This document shows, one piece after another, positions 27,003 through 35,312 of a stretch of DNA of 64,000 nt. Below the pieces are notes generated by a model, which did not search any database, was not told where the DNA came from, and was given only the letters and a program-made list of their open reading frames with translations. Made by a program: the position numbers and the translations under genes. The stretch is from Atopococcus tabaci DSM 17538. GTDB taxonomy: Bacteria > Bacillota > Bacilli > Lactobacillales > Carnobacteriaceae_A. Location of the stretch: positions 18,896-82,895 of the forward strand of contig NZ_AUCD01000003.1 in NCBI RefSeq assembly GCF_000429585.1. Direction: 5' to 3'. Position 1 is the first letter of the stretch. Each line of letters starts with the position of its first letter.

Positions 27003-27168
27003 GCGGATTTTTATTTTTATTCACTTTGTCTTGTGTGTTTCCGATTAACCTCCACTTTATATTAAAAAAAGAGTGAGAAAAGAGTTGTTTTTATTCTAAA
27101 GTGGGGGCTTTTGAAACGGAATTGGAAAAAGCAGAGAATACGGCGCCAATTCATGGACGTTTGGCGTT

Positions 27169-27198
27169 TTGTCAAAGTGTGTTGTCCCAAAGTAGGAT
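27169..27198 (+). promoter_or_regulatory. Candidate promoter of the sigma-amidase operon
   Basis: TTGTCA at 27169-27174 and TAGGAT at 27193-27198 have an 18-base spacer. The -10 is imperfect. Confidence 0.4.
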
Positions 27199-27242
27199 GA
27201 AGGAGAACAAGGCCTTGTACCAAACATAAAGGACGATGAGAA

Positions 27243-27827
27243 ATGACGAAACGCAGATTGACACCTGAAAAGGAAGCGGCGTTTTTCGAACAATACGCTG
27301 GAATTGTTTATGGAGCGATGAAGCGGTTGGAAATCCTCCGCACACATCCGGACTACGAGGACTATGCGCAACATGGGTTGATGAAACTGGTGGAAGCGTA
27401 CGAAACGTATCCAGAAACGGTGGATCACACAAACAGCCGGAATCCATTCGCCGGGTATGCCTATCAAAGAGTGCGCTGGCACTTGTTGGACTTGTTGCGA
27501 AAGGCGCAAAAGAAAACCGAACATGAAACAGGACTGCCGGAAACATTCGACACGTTGTATCCGGATGACCAGTCCCCCGTGGAAGACAGCCAGGTGGAGA
27601 GGGAACTGGTCCGCAGTATGCTGTCGTTGCTGACAGAAACAGAGCAGCGGTACTTGGTGGATTTGGTACTGCATCAGCTGACATCGACCGAGATGGCGGA
27701 GAAATATGGAGTGATCCGCAAAACGGTGTACACTCGCCGCAAAAAAATCGGTCACAAGCTGCGTCACTTTTTACCGGTATTGAAAAATGAAACGGGACAA
27801 GCACAACAAGGAGGAGAACAAAGATGA
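27243..27827 (+). CDS. Sigma-70 family factor (ComX/SigH-like)
   Basis: A 194-residue sigma factor with regions 2 and 4 only. Region 2 is at about residues 15-90 (YEDYAQHGLMKLVEAYETYP, FAGYAYQRVRWHLLDLLRK) and region 4 at about 120-175 (LLTETEQRYLVDLVLHQLTSTEMAEKYGV, then a basic recognition helix VYTRRKKIGHKLR). Size and layout match ComX/SigH-type factors of Firmicutes rather than ECF or flagellar factors. It is divergent from the ComK-like gene and overlaps the amidase start by four bases (ATGA). No anti-sigma gene is adjacent. Confidence 0.75.
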   Translation: MTKRRLTPEKEAAFFEQYAGIVYGAMKRLEILRTHPDYEDYAQHGLMKLVEAYETYPETVDHTNSRNPFAGYAYQRVRWHLLDLLRKAQKKTEHETGLPETFDTLYPDDQSPVEDSQVERELVRSMLSLLTETEQRYLVDLVLHQLTSTEMAEKYGVIRKTVYTRRKKIGHKLRHFLPVLKNETGQAQQGGEQR

Positions 27828-28507
27828 AAAAATCACTCATCATCGATGCGGGACATGGAGGAAAAGATCCGGGAGCTGTCGGATTCGGGACAAAAGAAAA
27901 AGAGTGGACGCGTAAAATCAGCATCTACCAATATGCCCGTTTGAGAGAATTGGGAGCCGATGTGGCGTTGACTCGATCGACCGATGCGACATTGGAGCCG
28001 GCGCAGCGTACAGCGCAGATCAAAAACAAGTACGACTATTGTCTCAGCAACCATTGGAATGCATTCAACGGGAAGGCACGGGGAGTGGAAGCCATCCATT
28101 CGATTTATGCAGGAAAGGAGATGGCGGAAGACCTCGCCCGGGCGGTTTCAAAAGCAGCCGGCATCCCGTTTCGACGCGTGTTCAGTAAAAAGAACAGCAC
28201 CGGACAGGATTGGTATTACATGCACCGCTTGACCGGGAATACCCGGACGGTGATTCTTGAATACGGCTTTATCGACAACCGCGAAGACCATGCTGTCTAC
28301 AGCCGGGAAGACACATTTTATCAAGCGGCGGAAGCGGTGGTTCAAACACTCTGTCCCAGTCTGGGCGTGTCGTATGTCTCGCCCCAATCAAAGAAGAAAC
28401 AATTATATCGGGTCCAAACGGGTGCTTTTTCAAAAATAGAGAATGCGGAAGCACAGATTCGAGAGCTGAAACGAGCAGGATTTGACGCTGTCATCTTAAA
28501 TAAATAA
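27824..28507 (+). CDS. N-acetylmuramoyl-L-alanine amidase without signal peptide (CwlC-like)
   Basis: A 227-residue Amidase_3 enzyme that would cut the bond between MurNAc and the stem peptide. Zinc and catalytic residues are present in IIDAGHGGKDPGAVG, the following KEKEW, SNHWNAF and VILEYGFIDN. The catalytic domain begins at residue 3, so there is no signal peptide. A short C-terminal segment (QLYRVQTGAFSKIENAEAQIRELKRAGFDA) is a single SPOR half-repeat. This layout recalls CwlC, a leaderless amidase of mother-cell lysis. Translation is coupled to the sigma-factor gene. A competence, lysis or prophage-derived role is open. Confidence 0.82.
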   Translation: MKKSLIIDAGHGGKDPGAVGFGTKEKEWTRKISIYQYARLRELGADVALTRSTDATLEPAQRTAQIKNKYDYCLSNHWNAFNGKARGVEAIHSIYAGKEMAEDLARAVSKAAGIPFRRVFSKKNSTGQDWYYMHRLTGNTRTVILEYGFIDNREDHAVYSREDTFYQAAEAVVQTLCPSLGVSYVSPQSKKKQLYRVQTGAFSKIENAEAQIRELKRAGFDAVILNK

Positions 28508-28591
28508 GATACGCAAAAAAGAAAGAAAAAAATTAAATAAGACAAAGTTATCCGAAAAGTTTGTCAGAATTGCGAATTTTTTAAAATTCAC

Positions 28592-28720
28592 TGGAAACTT
28601 TTTCCAAACATGTTATAGTGAGTTCACATAGTGAAATACCAACTTGCTATAGCAAGTGCCCATATAGATCTATATAAGGGAAAACCCCCGTCCATTGTGG
28701 ATGGGGGTTTTTTCATTTTT
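28592..28720 (+). ncRNA. Candidate small RNA or attenuated leader with four hairpins
   Basis: A possible promoter (TGGAAA at 28592-28597, TATAGT at 28614-28619, 16-base spacer) precedes three perfect palindromes: 28623-28635 (TTCAC/GTGAA arms), 28642-28657 (ACTTGCTATAGCAAGT) and 28662-28675 (ATATAGATCTATAT). A 14-bp C/G-rich terminator at 28681-28713 ends the unit. No reading frame or known RNA family is recognised. It may be a free transcript of about 90 bases or a leader that controls the small membrane protein at 28787. Confidence 0.5.
28681..28713 (+). terminator. Rho-independent terminator
   Basis: A 14-bp stem (AAAACCCCCGTCCA with its complement, one G-U) and a T run end the candidate RNA. 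Confidence 0.88.
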
Positions 28721-28786
28721 AAAGAATATCCCACCTGGAAACGTTTTTCTGTATACTAAAGAAGGAATACAAGAGGAGTGACGGAA

Positions 28787-28972
28787 ATGAAAAAAGAACC
28801 GAAAAAAGAGCAGTTGTCATTTTCAATGGGGTCTGGCATGGCGCTTGGGATTTCTTTTGGGGTTGTTTTCGGACTGCTGTTGGATAATTTGGGAGTGTGC
28901 ATTGCGTTGGGTATTGCTTTCGGAGCAGCATACGGAGCAAGTCAAAGTAAGAAAAAGGACGACAACGAATAA
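28787..28972 (+). CDS. Small glycine-rich membrane protein
   Basis: A 61-residue protein from ATG 28787 behind AGAGGAG. A charged N-terminus (KKEPKKEQ) is followed by a Gly/Ala-rich hydrophobic stretch, probably two short membrane helices with glycine-zipper spacing (GSGMALGISFGVVFGLLLD and CIALGIAFGAAYGA), and a basic-acidic tail. No family is recognised; similar small proteins are common in Firmicutes. Confidence 0.65.
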   Translation: MKKEPKKEQLSFSMGSGMALGISFGVVFGLLLDNLGVCIALGIAFGAAYGASQSKKKDDNE

Positions 28973-29032
28973 ACGCTCGAGTTTGACAAAAAAAGTATGG
29001 TACGATAAAGAAAAGAGAAAAGGAGGAACCAT

Positions 29033-29956
29033 ATGGCTTCTTACATAGAAAACGCCAAAAAAGTGTTCCAAAATAATTTTGATTTAAAAGAAACAGAAAG
29101 TTTGTTGATCGTGACGGATGACGAGTTGGCGTCCATCGCGGAACATTTTTACAATGCCGGGAAAGCATTGGGAAATGAGGTTGCGTGGATACAGATGCCG
29201 GCAATTTACACGTCCGGTGAAGAGCCGCCGGTTTCGGTTGCGGCTGCAATGAAAGCCGCGGATGTCGCGCTGTGCATCACCAAAGCGTCACTCACGCATA
29301 CAAAAGCCCGCAAAGAAGCCTCCGCAGAAGACACACGTATCGGCACCATGCCGGGCATCACGTTGGATATGCTGGAAGAGGGCGCGATCACTGCAGACCC
29401 GGAAGAAGTCGAACAGTTGACAGCTCGTTTTGCCGGACTGCTTGAAACAGGGCGTTCTGTCCGCATCGAAAAAGACGGCGAAACCGTTGAGTTTTCCATC
29501 AACGGCCGCAAAGGCATTCCAAGTACGGGCATTTTCCGAAACAAAGGGGAAGCAGGAAACATCCCTTCTGGAGAAGCGTACACCGCCCCGTTGGAAGATT
29601 CCGCGAACGGAAAATTTGTCGTCGACGGCAGTATCGCCCAACTTGGAAAAGTGGATGAGCCGGTTGTTTTGACGATCGAACAAGGTCGCTTGGTGGATGC
29701 GTCCGGCGAAATGGGCCGCAAGCTGCTGGACCTTCTTGGAGACGGCAACGGACGAATTATTGCGGAATTCGGAATCGGCACCAACACAGCTGCCCGAATC
29801 ACCGGTGTGGTATTGGAAGACGAAAAAGTCTACGGCACCGTCCACATCGCTTTCGGAAGCAACAAGCCATTCGGCGGAATCAACGAAGCCGGAGTCCACA
29901 TCGATTGTGTGACCACAAAACCAAGTGTCTGGATTGACGATGAAAAAGTGATGTAA
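29033..29956 (+). CDS. M29-like aminopeptidase
   Basis: A 307-residue protein resembling the thermophilic aminopeptidase (M29, AmpS/PepS) superfamily. GNIPSGEAYTAPLEDSANGKFVVDGS near residue 181 and IAEFGIGTN, HIAFGSNKPFGG and HIDCVTTKPSVW toward the end carry the expected Glu and His metal ligands. It is shorter than classical M29 enzymes of about 410 residues and matches the shorter leucyl aminopeptidase-like branch. Cytoplasmic peptide trimming is the likely role. TTGACA at 28983-28988 may be its -35. A terminator follows. Confidence 0.8.
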   Translation: MASYIENAKKVFQNNFDLKETESLLIVTDDELASIAEHFYNAGKALGNEVAWIQMPAIYTSGEEPPVSVAAAMKAADVALCITKASLTHTKARKEASAEDTRIGTMPGITLDMLEEGAITADPEEVEQLTARFAGLLETGRSVRIEKDGETVEFSINGRKGIPSTGIFRNKGEAGNIPSGEAYTAPLEDSANGKFVVDGSIAQLGKVDEPVVLTIEQGRLVDASGEMGRKLLDLLGDGNGRIIAEFGIGTNTAARITGVVLEDEKVYGTVHIAFGSNKPFGGINEAGVHIDCVTTKPSVWIDDEKVM

Positions 29957-29962
29957 TGAATG

Positions 29963-30000
29963 AAAAAGCTGCCCCGCAATCAAAGAGGAGCAGCTTTTTT
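29963..30000 (+). terminator. Rho-independent terminator
   Basis: AAAAAGCTGC and GCAGCTTTTT arms with a purine-rich loop follow the aminopeptidase gene. Confidence 0.8.
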
Positions 30001-30023
30001 GTTTCGTCGAATCGAATGGGGGT

Positions 30024-30168
30024 CCCACTTTTCCATGAAGGTCATTGCCACGGAAAAGTGGGGTAGTTTTTTTAGCTCACTCTTTCGTGGAACAACTTTT
30101 CACGTAAAAGCAAACCTTCTTTTTCATCTCACTCTTTCGTGAGACAGCCGCTCACGTAAAAGTGGAGC
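30024..30168. repeat. Cluster of three palindromic repeats, family A, second copy
   Basis: Units lie at about 30024-30063, 30074-30112 and 30126-30168. Arms such as CTCACTCTTTCGTGAG and CTCACGTAAAAGTGGAG match those at 2575-2718, with the same spacing of about 50 bases and the same order after a plus-strand terminator. Both flanking genes point into the cluster. Confidence 0.75.
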
Positions 30169-30173
30169 CACTC

Positions 30174-30205
30174 AAACAAAAACTCCCCTCACCAAACGAG
30201 GGGAG
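30174..30205 (-). terminator. Rho-independent terminator (minus strand)
   Basis: CTCCCCTC and GAGGGGAG arms and a minus-strand T run end the bactofilin-like gene. Confidence 0.85.
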
Positions 30206-30212
30206 ACACCAT

Positions 30213-31409
30213 TTACGGTGAGGTCACTTCCGGTGCAGCGGGTCTCCGGTAGTGGGAAAGAATCAATGCGACGAGACCGGTGATGGCGACCAACAAGCCA
30301 ACCAGACCGCCGACAAACGGAATCAAATCCAGCAGTTCCAAAATCACCAAACCAATGAGCACCAGCCAAATTTCCCTATGAAGATTTTCCCAGTGGAACC
30401 GATTGGCCAGCCATGAGCCGATAAAGACCGCCACAACAATTTTCGAAAGATACAAGAAGATGGCGTACAACGCCGCAAGAATCAAAGCGAGAGGAATACC
30501 GATGACTGTAATCATCAACAACACAACCACTAACGGAGTGACCAGCAAGGCCAACAAACCGAACCCCATAGTTTTCAAGGGAACTGCTGCGATAGGCGGA
30601 ATCGTGTTCATCCAAAAATCCGAACGCCACAACTTGAATAAAAGCCAAACCAACAGCGCACTCAACAAGCTCCACAAGATACCAAGCAGCGTGGCGATGA
30701 CACGTTCTGAAGTGGTAGGCGGAGCGGGGCGCCTATTTTCCTGCGACCTTCGCTGAAAATCGGTCTGCCCATTGATGGTTGCATCCGGATGAATCGTCGC
30801 TTCATTCGGACTGGTATAATTCAAATCCCCTTCAAGGACTGCAGAATCCTCCAAGGTCAACTGCTCCACATCAAAGTTGGTATCGCCCCCAACCGAACCA
30901 TCCAGCGTAAACCGTTGACCGGCTCCAAACAGATGACGCGAGAGCGTTCCTAACTGCACGAGGGTGGAGCCCGTCATGAAGAGGTCTCGACCGATTTGTG
31001 CGTCTTGACTGACCGTTATTGTAGCCCCGGCCAGAAAACCGTCTTGCTCATTTTGCCCGTTCATCGTGATTGTCTGACCTGCACCATAAATGTTCCCGGT
31101 GACTTCACCGTTGATAATCACCGTTTGGCCTGCCGCGAACAACGAGCCGTTGATAGTTCCGTTCACTTGAATCGACTGCCCGGATGCGAAAGTTGTTCCG
31201 TTTACCGTCCCGTCAATTTGAACCACATCACCTGAAAAGAATCCCGGTCCGTCAATCGTATCGCCTTCCGCCAGTACAAGTGTATCGCTCATCCGGTTCA
31301 TATTAGACGCATGGACGGATAAGGAGAAAACGGACAGCGCCATCACCAATAACGTCACTATATACACCAGTCGGAGCCATTTCCGCTGATTTTGTTGATC
31401 GTTTCTCAT
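30213..31409 (-). CDS. Bactofilin-like membrane protein
   Basis: A 398-residue protein. The start at 31409 is chosen for the GGGGTGG stretch just before it; the frame is open upstream without a better site. A first membrane segment (about 15-37) is followed by a beta-helix of repeats of the type VNGTINGSLFAAGQTVIINGEVTGNIYGAG (about 50-205), like polymer-forming bactofilins. Two or more membrane segments and an apolar Gly/Leu/Ile-rich end lie at about 250-390. The beta-helix probably faces outward. Such proteins are common in Firmicutes but their role is unclear. Confidence 0.78.
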   Translation of the reverse strand: MRNDQQNQRKWLRLVYIVTLLVMALSVFSLSVHASNMNRMSDTLVLAEGDTIDGPGFFSGDVVQIDGTVNGTTFASGQSIQVNGTINGSLFAAGQTVIINGEVTGNIYGAGQTITMNGQNEQDGFLAGATITVSQDAQIGRDLFMTGSTLVQLGTLSRHLFGAGQRFTLDGSVGGDTNFDVEQLTLEDSAVLEGDLNYTSPNEATIHPDATINGQTDFQRRSQENRRPAPPTTSERVIATLLGILWSLLSALLVWLLFKLWRSDFWMNTIPPIAAVPLKTMGFGLLALLVTPLVVVLLMITVIGIPLALILAALYAIFLYLSKIVVAVFIGSWLANRFHWENLHREIWLVLIGLVILELLDLIPFVGGLVGLLVAITGLVALILSHYRRPAAPEVTSP

Positions 31410-31610
31410 GATCCACCCCATTTTACCCAGCAACCGCAGCTCATAAATTGAGGCACCACTCCTTTTAGTAAAAACCGGAAGCATGACATATGAGTAAAAG
31501 GGCGGGAGAAAGATAACGAGTGTCTTTTTATCAAATTCATTCTATCACTAAACAGGTTTGGGAGGTACTAAATGCCACTCAAATATTTGAAGGTTTATGA
31601 CGGAAAATGA

Positions 31611-31639
31611 TTGATTTTGAATGACAGAGGTGATATAGT
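31611..31639 (+). promoter_or_regulatory. Sigma-A promoter of the fru operon
   Basis: TTGATT at 31611-31616 and TATAGT at 31634-31639 have a 17-base spacer. The region 31607-31633 repeats TGA(T/A)TGA-like steps (TGATTGATTTTGAATGA), a plausible FruR operator. Confidence 0.65.
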
Positions 31640-31657
31640 AATCACGAGGTGAAGAAA

Positions 31658-32413
31658 GTGCTTACAGAAGAGCGCCATCAATATATAATCGAAAAATTAC
31701 AAAAAGAACACACCTTGAAAACCCAAGAATTAATGGAGGAGTTAGGGTGTTCAGAGTCCACGGTGCGGAGGGATTTGTCGCAGCTGGAAGAAGAAGGCGT
31801 GCTTGTTCGTGTTCATGGGGGAGCCAAACGCGTGTATACGATGTCTTCTGAACCGGAAATGGAAGAAAAATCCGCCAAAAACATTCAAGAAAAACAGCAG
31901 ATTGCCCGATTCGCAGCCGGATTGGTGGAGGAAGAGGACATTTTGTTTCTGGATGCCGGAAGCACGACATATGAAGTCATCCCTTATTTGGAAGGTATTC
32001 AAAACTTGCTGGTGGTCACCAACGGAGTGAGCCATGCGCAGCTCTTGACGGAGCACAACATCGCCACGATTCTTTTAGGCGGTCAAATCAAGTTGAAAAC
32101 GAAAGCGATTATCGGCGCCACCGCCCAGGAGCAGCTCAGCGGGTACCGCTTCAGCAAAGCGTTTCTCGGCATGAACGGAATTGACGAAGAGTTTGGCTGC
32201 ACCACACCTGATGTGGAAGAAGCGGCCATCAAACGGCTGGCGGGCAGCCACGCCAATCAGAGCTACGTGTTGGCGGATCATTCGAAATTTCACCAAGTGA
32301 GTTTTTCAAAAGTTGGCGAACTGGAAGATTATGTGGTAATCACCGACCACTTGGCGTCGCGCGAGCAAGAGGCATTCAACAGACGGACAAAAGTATGGGA
32401 GGCAGCAAAATGA
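31658..32413 (+). CDS. fruR: DeoR-family fructose operon repressor
   Basis: A 251-residue regulator. GTG 31658 is chosen because it gives the standard start (M)LTEERHQYI and has AGGTG at good spacing; GTG 31649 is possible. The N-terminal helix-turn-helix (LMEELGCSESTVRRDLSQLEEEG) ends with RVHGGA, and the DeoRC sugar-phosphate domain shows DAGSTTYEV, GGQIK, FLGMNGID and LADHSKF. It probably responds to fructose 1-phosphate and represses its own operon. The stop overlaps the fruK start (ATGA). Confidence 0.9.
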   Translation: MLTEERHQYIIEKLQKEHTLKTQELMEELGCSESTVRRDLSQLEEEGVLVRVHGGAKRVYTMSSEPEMEEKSAKNIQEKQQIARFAAGLVEEEDILFLDAGSTTYEVIPYLEGIQNLLVVTNGVSHAQLLTEHNIATILLGGQIKLKTKAIIGATAQEQLSGYRFSKAFLGMNGIDEEFGCTTPDVEEAAIKRLAGSHANQSYVLADHSKFHQVSFSKVGELEDYVVITDHLASREQEAFNRRTKVWEAAK

Positions 32414-33339
32414 TTTATACGGTCACTTTAAACCCGTCGATCGATTACATCATCCGGGTCGATGAACTGAACGTCGGAGGGTTGAACCGCATTCAAGAGG
32501 AACAGTTTCTTCCCGGAGGAAAAGGCATCAACGTATCCCGTATTTTGAAACGATTGGGATACGAAAATACGGCGCTGGGTTTCATGGGCGGTTTCACTGG
32601 AAGGTTCATCCAAGGAAAATTGAATGAAGAAGGGGTAGAGACGGCTTTCACGCCAGTCCCGGATATCACACGCATCAATGTCAAACTCAAAGCCGCCGAA
32701 GAAACGGAAATCAACGGCAAAGGTCCTGCGATTGAGGAAAAAACAGCTCAAGAATTTCTAAATAAAGTCAGCGGATTCGGCCCGGAAGACATTGTTATCC
32801 TCTCCGGCAGCAAACCCGCCAACCTGCCCGCGGACTATTACGAACAAATCATTCAGCGCATCACGGCTTCAGGATGTCGGTTTGTCATCGACACCACGGG
32901 AAAAGAACTCAAGCAGGCGCTGCAGTACCGCCCGCTCGTCGTCAAACCGAACCACCATGAATTGGCGGAATTGTTCGGCGTCACATTGGAATCCGAAGAA
33001 GACATCTTCAAGTACGGGCAAAAACTGCTCGAAGCAGGTGCAGAGCATGCGATCATTTCGATGGCGGAAAAAGGAGCGGTGCTCTTCACAAATGAAGGCG
33101 TCTACAGAGGCAGCGCCCCTAAAGGAACCGTAAAAAATTCCGTTGGGTCCGGTGACTCGATGATAGCCGGATTTGTCGGCACATATTGGAAAACGCGCGA
33201 CCCGTTGGAAGCGTTCCGCATCAGTTTGGCATGCGGCAGCGCCACGGCGTTTGAAGAAGATTTGGCGACGAAAGAACAAATCGAGCGGCTCTTGCCGGAA
33301 ATCAACGTTCAAGAAATAGAAAGGGAGAGTACAAAATGA
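32410..33339 (+). CDS. fruK: 1-phosphofructokinase
   Basis: A 309-residue PfkB-family kinase that converts fructose 1-phosphate to fructose 1,6-bisphosphate. It has MIYTVTLNPSIDY, the substrate loop LPGGKGINVSRIL, ILSGSKPANLP and the C-terminal anion hole SVGSGDSMIAGFVG with the catalytic Asp. It overlaps both neighbours by four bases, so the three fru genes are translationally coupled. Confidence 0.94.
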   Translation: MIYTVTLNPSIDYIIRVDELNVGGLNRIQEEQFLPGGKGINVSRILKRLGYENTALGFMGGFTGRFIQGKLNEEGVETAFTPVPDITRINVKLKAAEETEINGKGPAIEEKTAQEFLNKVSGFGPEDIVILSGSKPANLPADYYEQIIQRITASGCRFVIDTTGKELKQALQYRPLVVKPNHHELAELFGVTLESEEDIFKYGQKLLEAGAEHAIISMAEKGAVLFTNEGVYRGSAPKGTVKNSVGSGDSMIAGFVGTYWKTRDPLEAFRISLACGSATAFEEDLATKEQIERLLPEINVQEIERESTK

Positions 33340-35252
33340 AAATCAGAGACATTTTATTGAAAGAATTGATGATCATGGATTTGCAGGCCGAAACAAAAGA
33401 AGCGGCGATTGATGAGATGATCGCGCAGCTCTATGAGCACGGCATTATCGATGACATCAAAGTCTACAAGCAGGGCATCATGGACCGCGAAGCGCAGACT
33501 TCCACCGGGCTGGGTGACGGGATTGCGATGCCGCACGCGAAGAACAGAGCGGTCCGGCGGCCGGCGGTTGTCTTTGCCAAAAGCCAAAAAGGTGTAGAGT
33601 TTGAATCACTGGACGGGCAGCCGGTTCATTTGCTGTTCATGATTGCAGCTCCCGAAGGCGGAAACAACGTTCACTTGGAAGTGCTGGCTTCCTTGTCGCG
33701 TTCGTTGGTGGATCCTGAACTGGTGGCTGAATTGAAGCAGGCACAGACGCCGGATGACGTGCTTCAGTTGTTCGCGGGCAAAGAAGAGGAACGAGAAGCG
33801 GAAGAAACCCGCGCAGCCCAGCCAGCTCCGGAAGCGGAAACGAAACGGCCGTTTGTCGTGGCGGTCACTGCCTGCCCGACCGGTATCGCTCACACCTATA
33901 TGGCGGAAGACGCGTTGAAAAAGAAAGCCAACGAGATGGGCATCGACATCCGCGTGGAAACCAACGGATCCGACGGGGTGAAAAACCCGTTGACGGATGA
34001 TGAAATCCGGCGCGCAGACGGTGTCATCATCGCGGCGGACAAAAAAGTGGAAATCAACCGTTTCAGCGGCAAACCGGTGTTGCAGCGTCCGGTCAGTGAC
34101 GGCATCAACAAAACGGAAGACTTGTTGAATCGGGTAGTGGAAGGCCAAGCGCCGGTACTTCACGTCGACGAAAACGAAATTTCCCGTGCAGAAACGCCGG
34201 ATGAAAACCAATCTGCTTGGGGAAGCATCTACAAAGACCTGATGAACGGAATTTCGCATATGCTGCCGTTTGTGGTAGGGGGCGGAATTTTGTTGGCCAT
34301 CTCTTTCTTGTTTGAAAGCCAATTCGGTTCTGAAAGTATTTGGTTCACGTCGTTCAATGATATTGGAAGCGCTGCGTTCAACTTCTTGATTCCGATTCTT
34401 GCCGGGTACATCGCGTTGAGTATTGCCGACCGTCCAGGACTGCTGCCGGGGATGGCGGGCGGACTATTGGCCGTCAATAGCAACGCCGGATTCCTTGGGG
34501 GTCTGGTCGCTGGGTTCTTAGCCGGGTACCTCATGGTCTGGTTGAAAAAAGCGTTCCAGTTTATGCCGAAATCCTTGGCCGGGTTGAAACCCATTTTGAT
34601 TTACCCCGTGCTGGGCTTGCTCTTGGTCGGATTGTTGATGTACTTCCTCGTCGGACCTATTTTTGCCACCATCAATAACGCAATGATCGGCGTGTTGGAA
34701 AACTTGGGAACCGGAAACGCGGTTCTTCTCGGCACCGTATTGGGCGGCATGATGGCCATCGACATGGGCGGTCCGTTCAACAAAGCAGCGTATGCGTTCT
34801 CCATTGGAATTTTCACCGACACCGGGGACGGAAGCTTGATGGCGGCGGTCATGGCCGGCGGAATGATTCCACCGTTGGCGATCGGATTGGCGACTGTGTT
34901 GTTCCGCAATAAGTTCACGGATGTGGAACACAAATCCGGACTGTCCAACTTTGTCATGGGCGCTTCGTTCATTACGGAAGGCGCCATTCCTTTCGCAGCG
35001 GCAGACCCGATCCGCGTCATCGCATCTTCCATTCTTGGTTCCGCGATTGCAGGCGGGTTGACACAATTCTGGAATGTCTCCATTCCAGCTCCACACGGCG
35101 GCATCTTCGTCATCACCCTGGCGGAACGCCCGTTGATGTTCCTCTTGGCCCTGTTGATTGGAACAGCCGTTTCGGCGTTGGTCTTGGGACTGTGGAAGCC
35201 ATCGATTGAAAACCGCGAAGGCGCCACCATCTCAAGCGAAGAATTAAGTTAA
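33336..35252 (+). CDS. fruA: PTS fructose transporter EIIABC
   Basis: A 638-residue permease with domain order IIA, IIB, IIC. The IIA phosphohistidine is His67 (AMPHAKN). The IIB phosphocysteine is Cys180 (TACPTGIAHTYMAED). IIC begins near residue 295 and carries AIDMGGPFNKAAYAFS. It makes fructose 1-phosphate for FruK. It is paralogous to the IIBCA permease at 6522 but has IIA at the other end. Confidence 0.93.
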   Translation: MKIRDILLKELMIMDLQAETKEAAIDEMIAQLYEHGIIDDIKVYKQGIMDREAQTSTGLGDGIAMPHAKNRAVRRPAVVFAKSQKGVEFESLDGQPVHLLFMIAAPEGGNNVHLEVLASLSRSLVDPELVAELKQAQTPDDVLQLFAGKEEEREAEETRAAQPAPEAETKRPFVVAVTACPTGIAHTYMAEDALKKKANEMGIDIRVETNGSDGVKNPLTDDEIRRADGVIIAADKKVEINRFSGKPVLQRPVSDGINKTEDLLNRVVEGQAPVLHVDENEISRAETPDENQSAWGSIYKDLMNGISHMLPFVVGGGILLAISFLFESQFGSESIWFTSFNDIGSAAFNFLIPILAGYIALSIADRPGLLPGMAGGLLAVNSNAGFLGGLVAGFLAGYLMVWLKKAFQFMPKSLAGLKPILIYPVLGLLLVGLLMYFLVGPIFATINNAMIGVLENLGTGNAVLLGTVLGGMMAIDMGGPFNKAAYAFSIGIFTDTGDGSLMAAVMAGGMIPPLAIGLATVLFRNKFTDVEHKSGLSNFVMGASFITEGAIPFAAADPIRVIASSILGSAIAGGLTQFWNVSIPAPHGGIFVITLAERPLMFLLALLIGTAVSALVLGLWKPSIENREGATISSEELS

Positions 35253-35267
35253 GAGAAAATACGAAAG

Positions 35268-35298
35268 AGACTGAAGCGCGGGCTTCAGTCTTTTTTTT
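35268..35298 (+). terminator. Rho-independent terminator
   Basis: AGACTGAAGC and its complement around a 4-base loop, with eight Ts, end the fru operon. Confidence 0.92.
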
Positions 35299-35312
35299 CG
35301 TTTTAAAGGCTC

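Larger units (their letters stand above)
26934..27242. other. Divergent intergenic region with both promoters
   Basis: This gap of about 309 bases is AT-rich and holds no gene. It contains the minus-strand promoter of the ComK-like gene (26973-27002) and a plus-strand promoter candidate for the sigma-factor gene (27169-27198). A near-match to a ComK AT-box (AAAA, six bases, TTTT) lies at 27078-27092. A 10-codon frame from ATG 27198 might be a leader peptide but is weak. Confidence 0.5.

Noticed and set aside
27078..27092. A ComK box upstream of the sigma-factor gene
   Set aside because: The two A/T runs are six bases apart rather than five, and no second box at a helical spacing was found; in AT-rich DNA this is weak.
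27198..27230. A 10-residue leader peptide before the sigma-factor gene
   Set aside because: Its start overlaps the candidate -10 and it has no ribosome site at proper distance.
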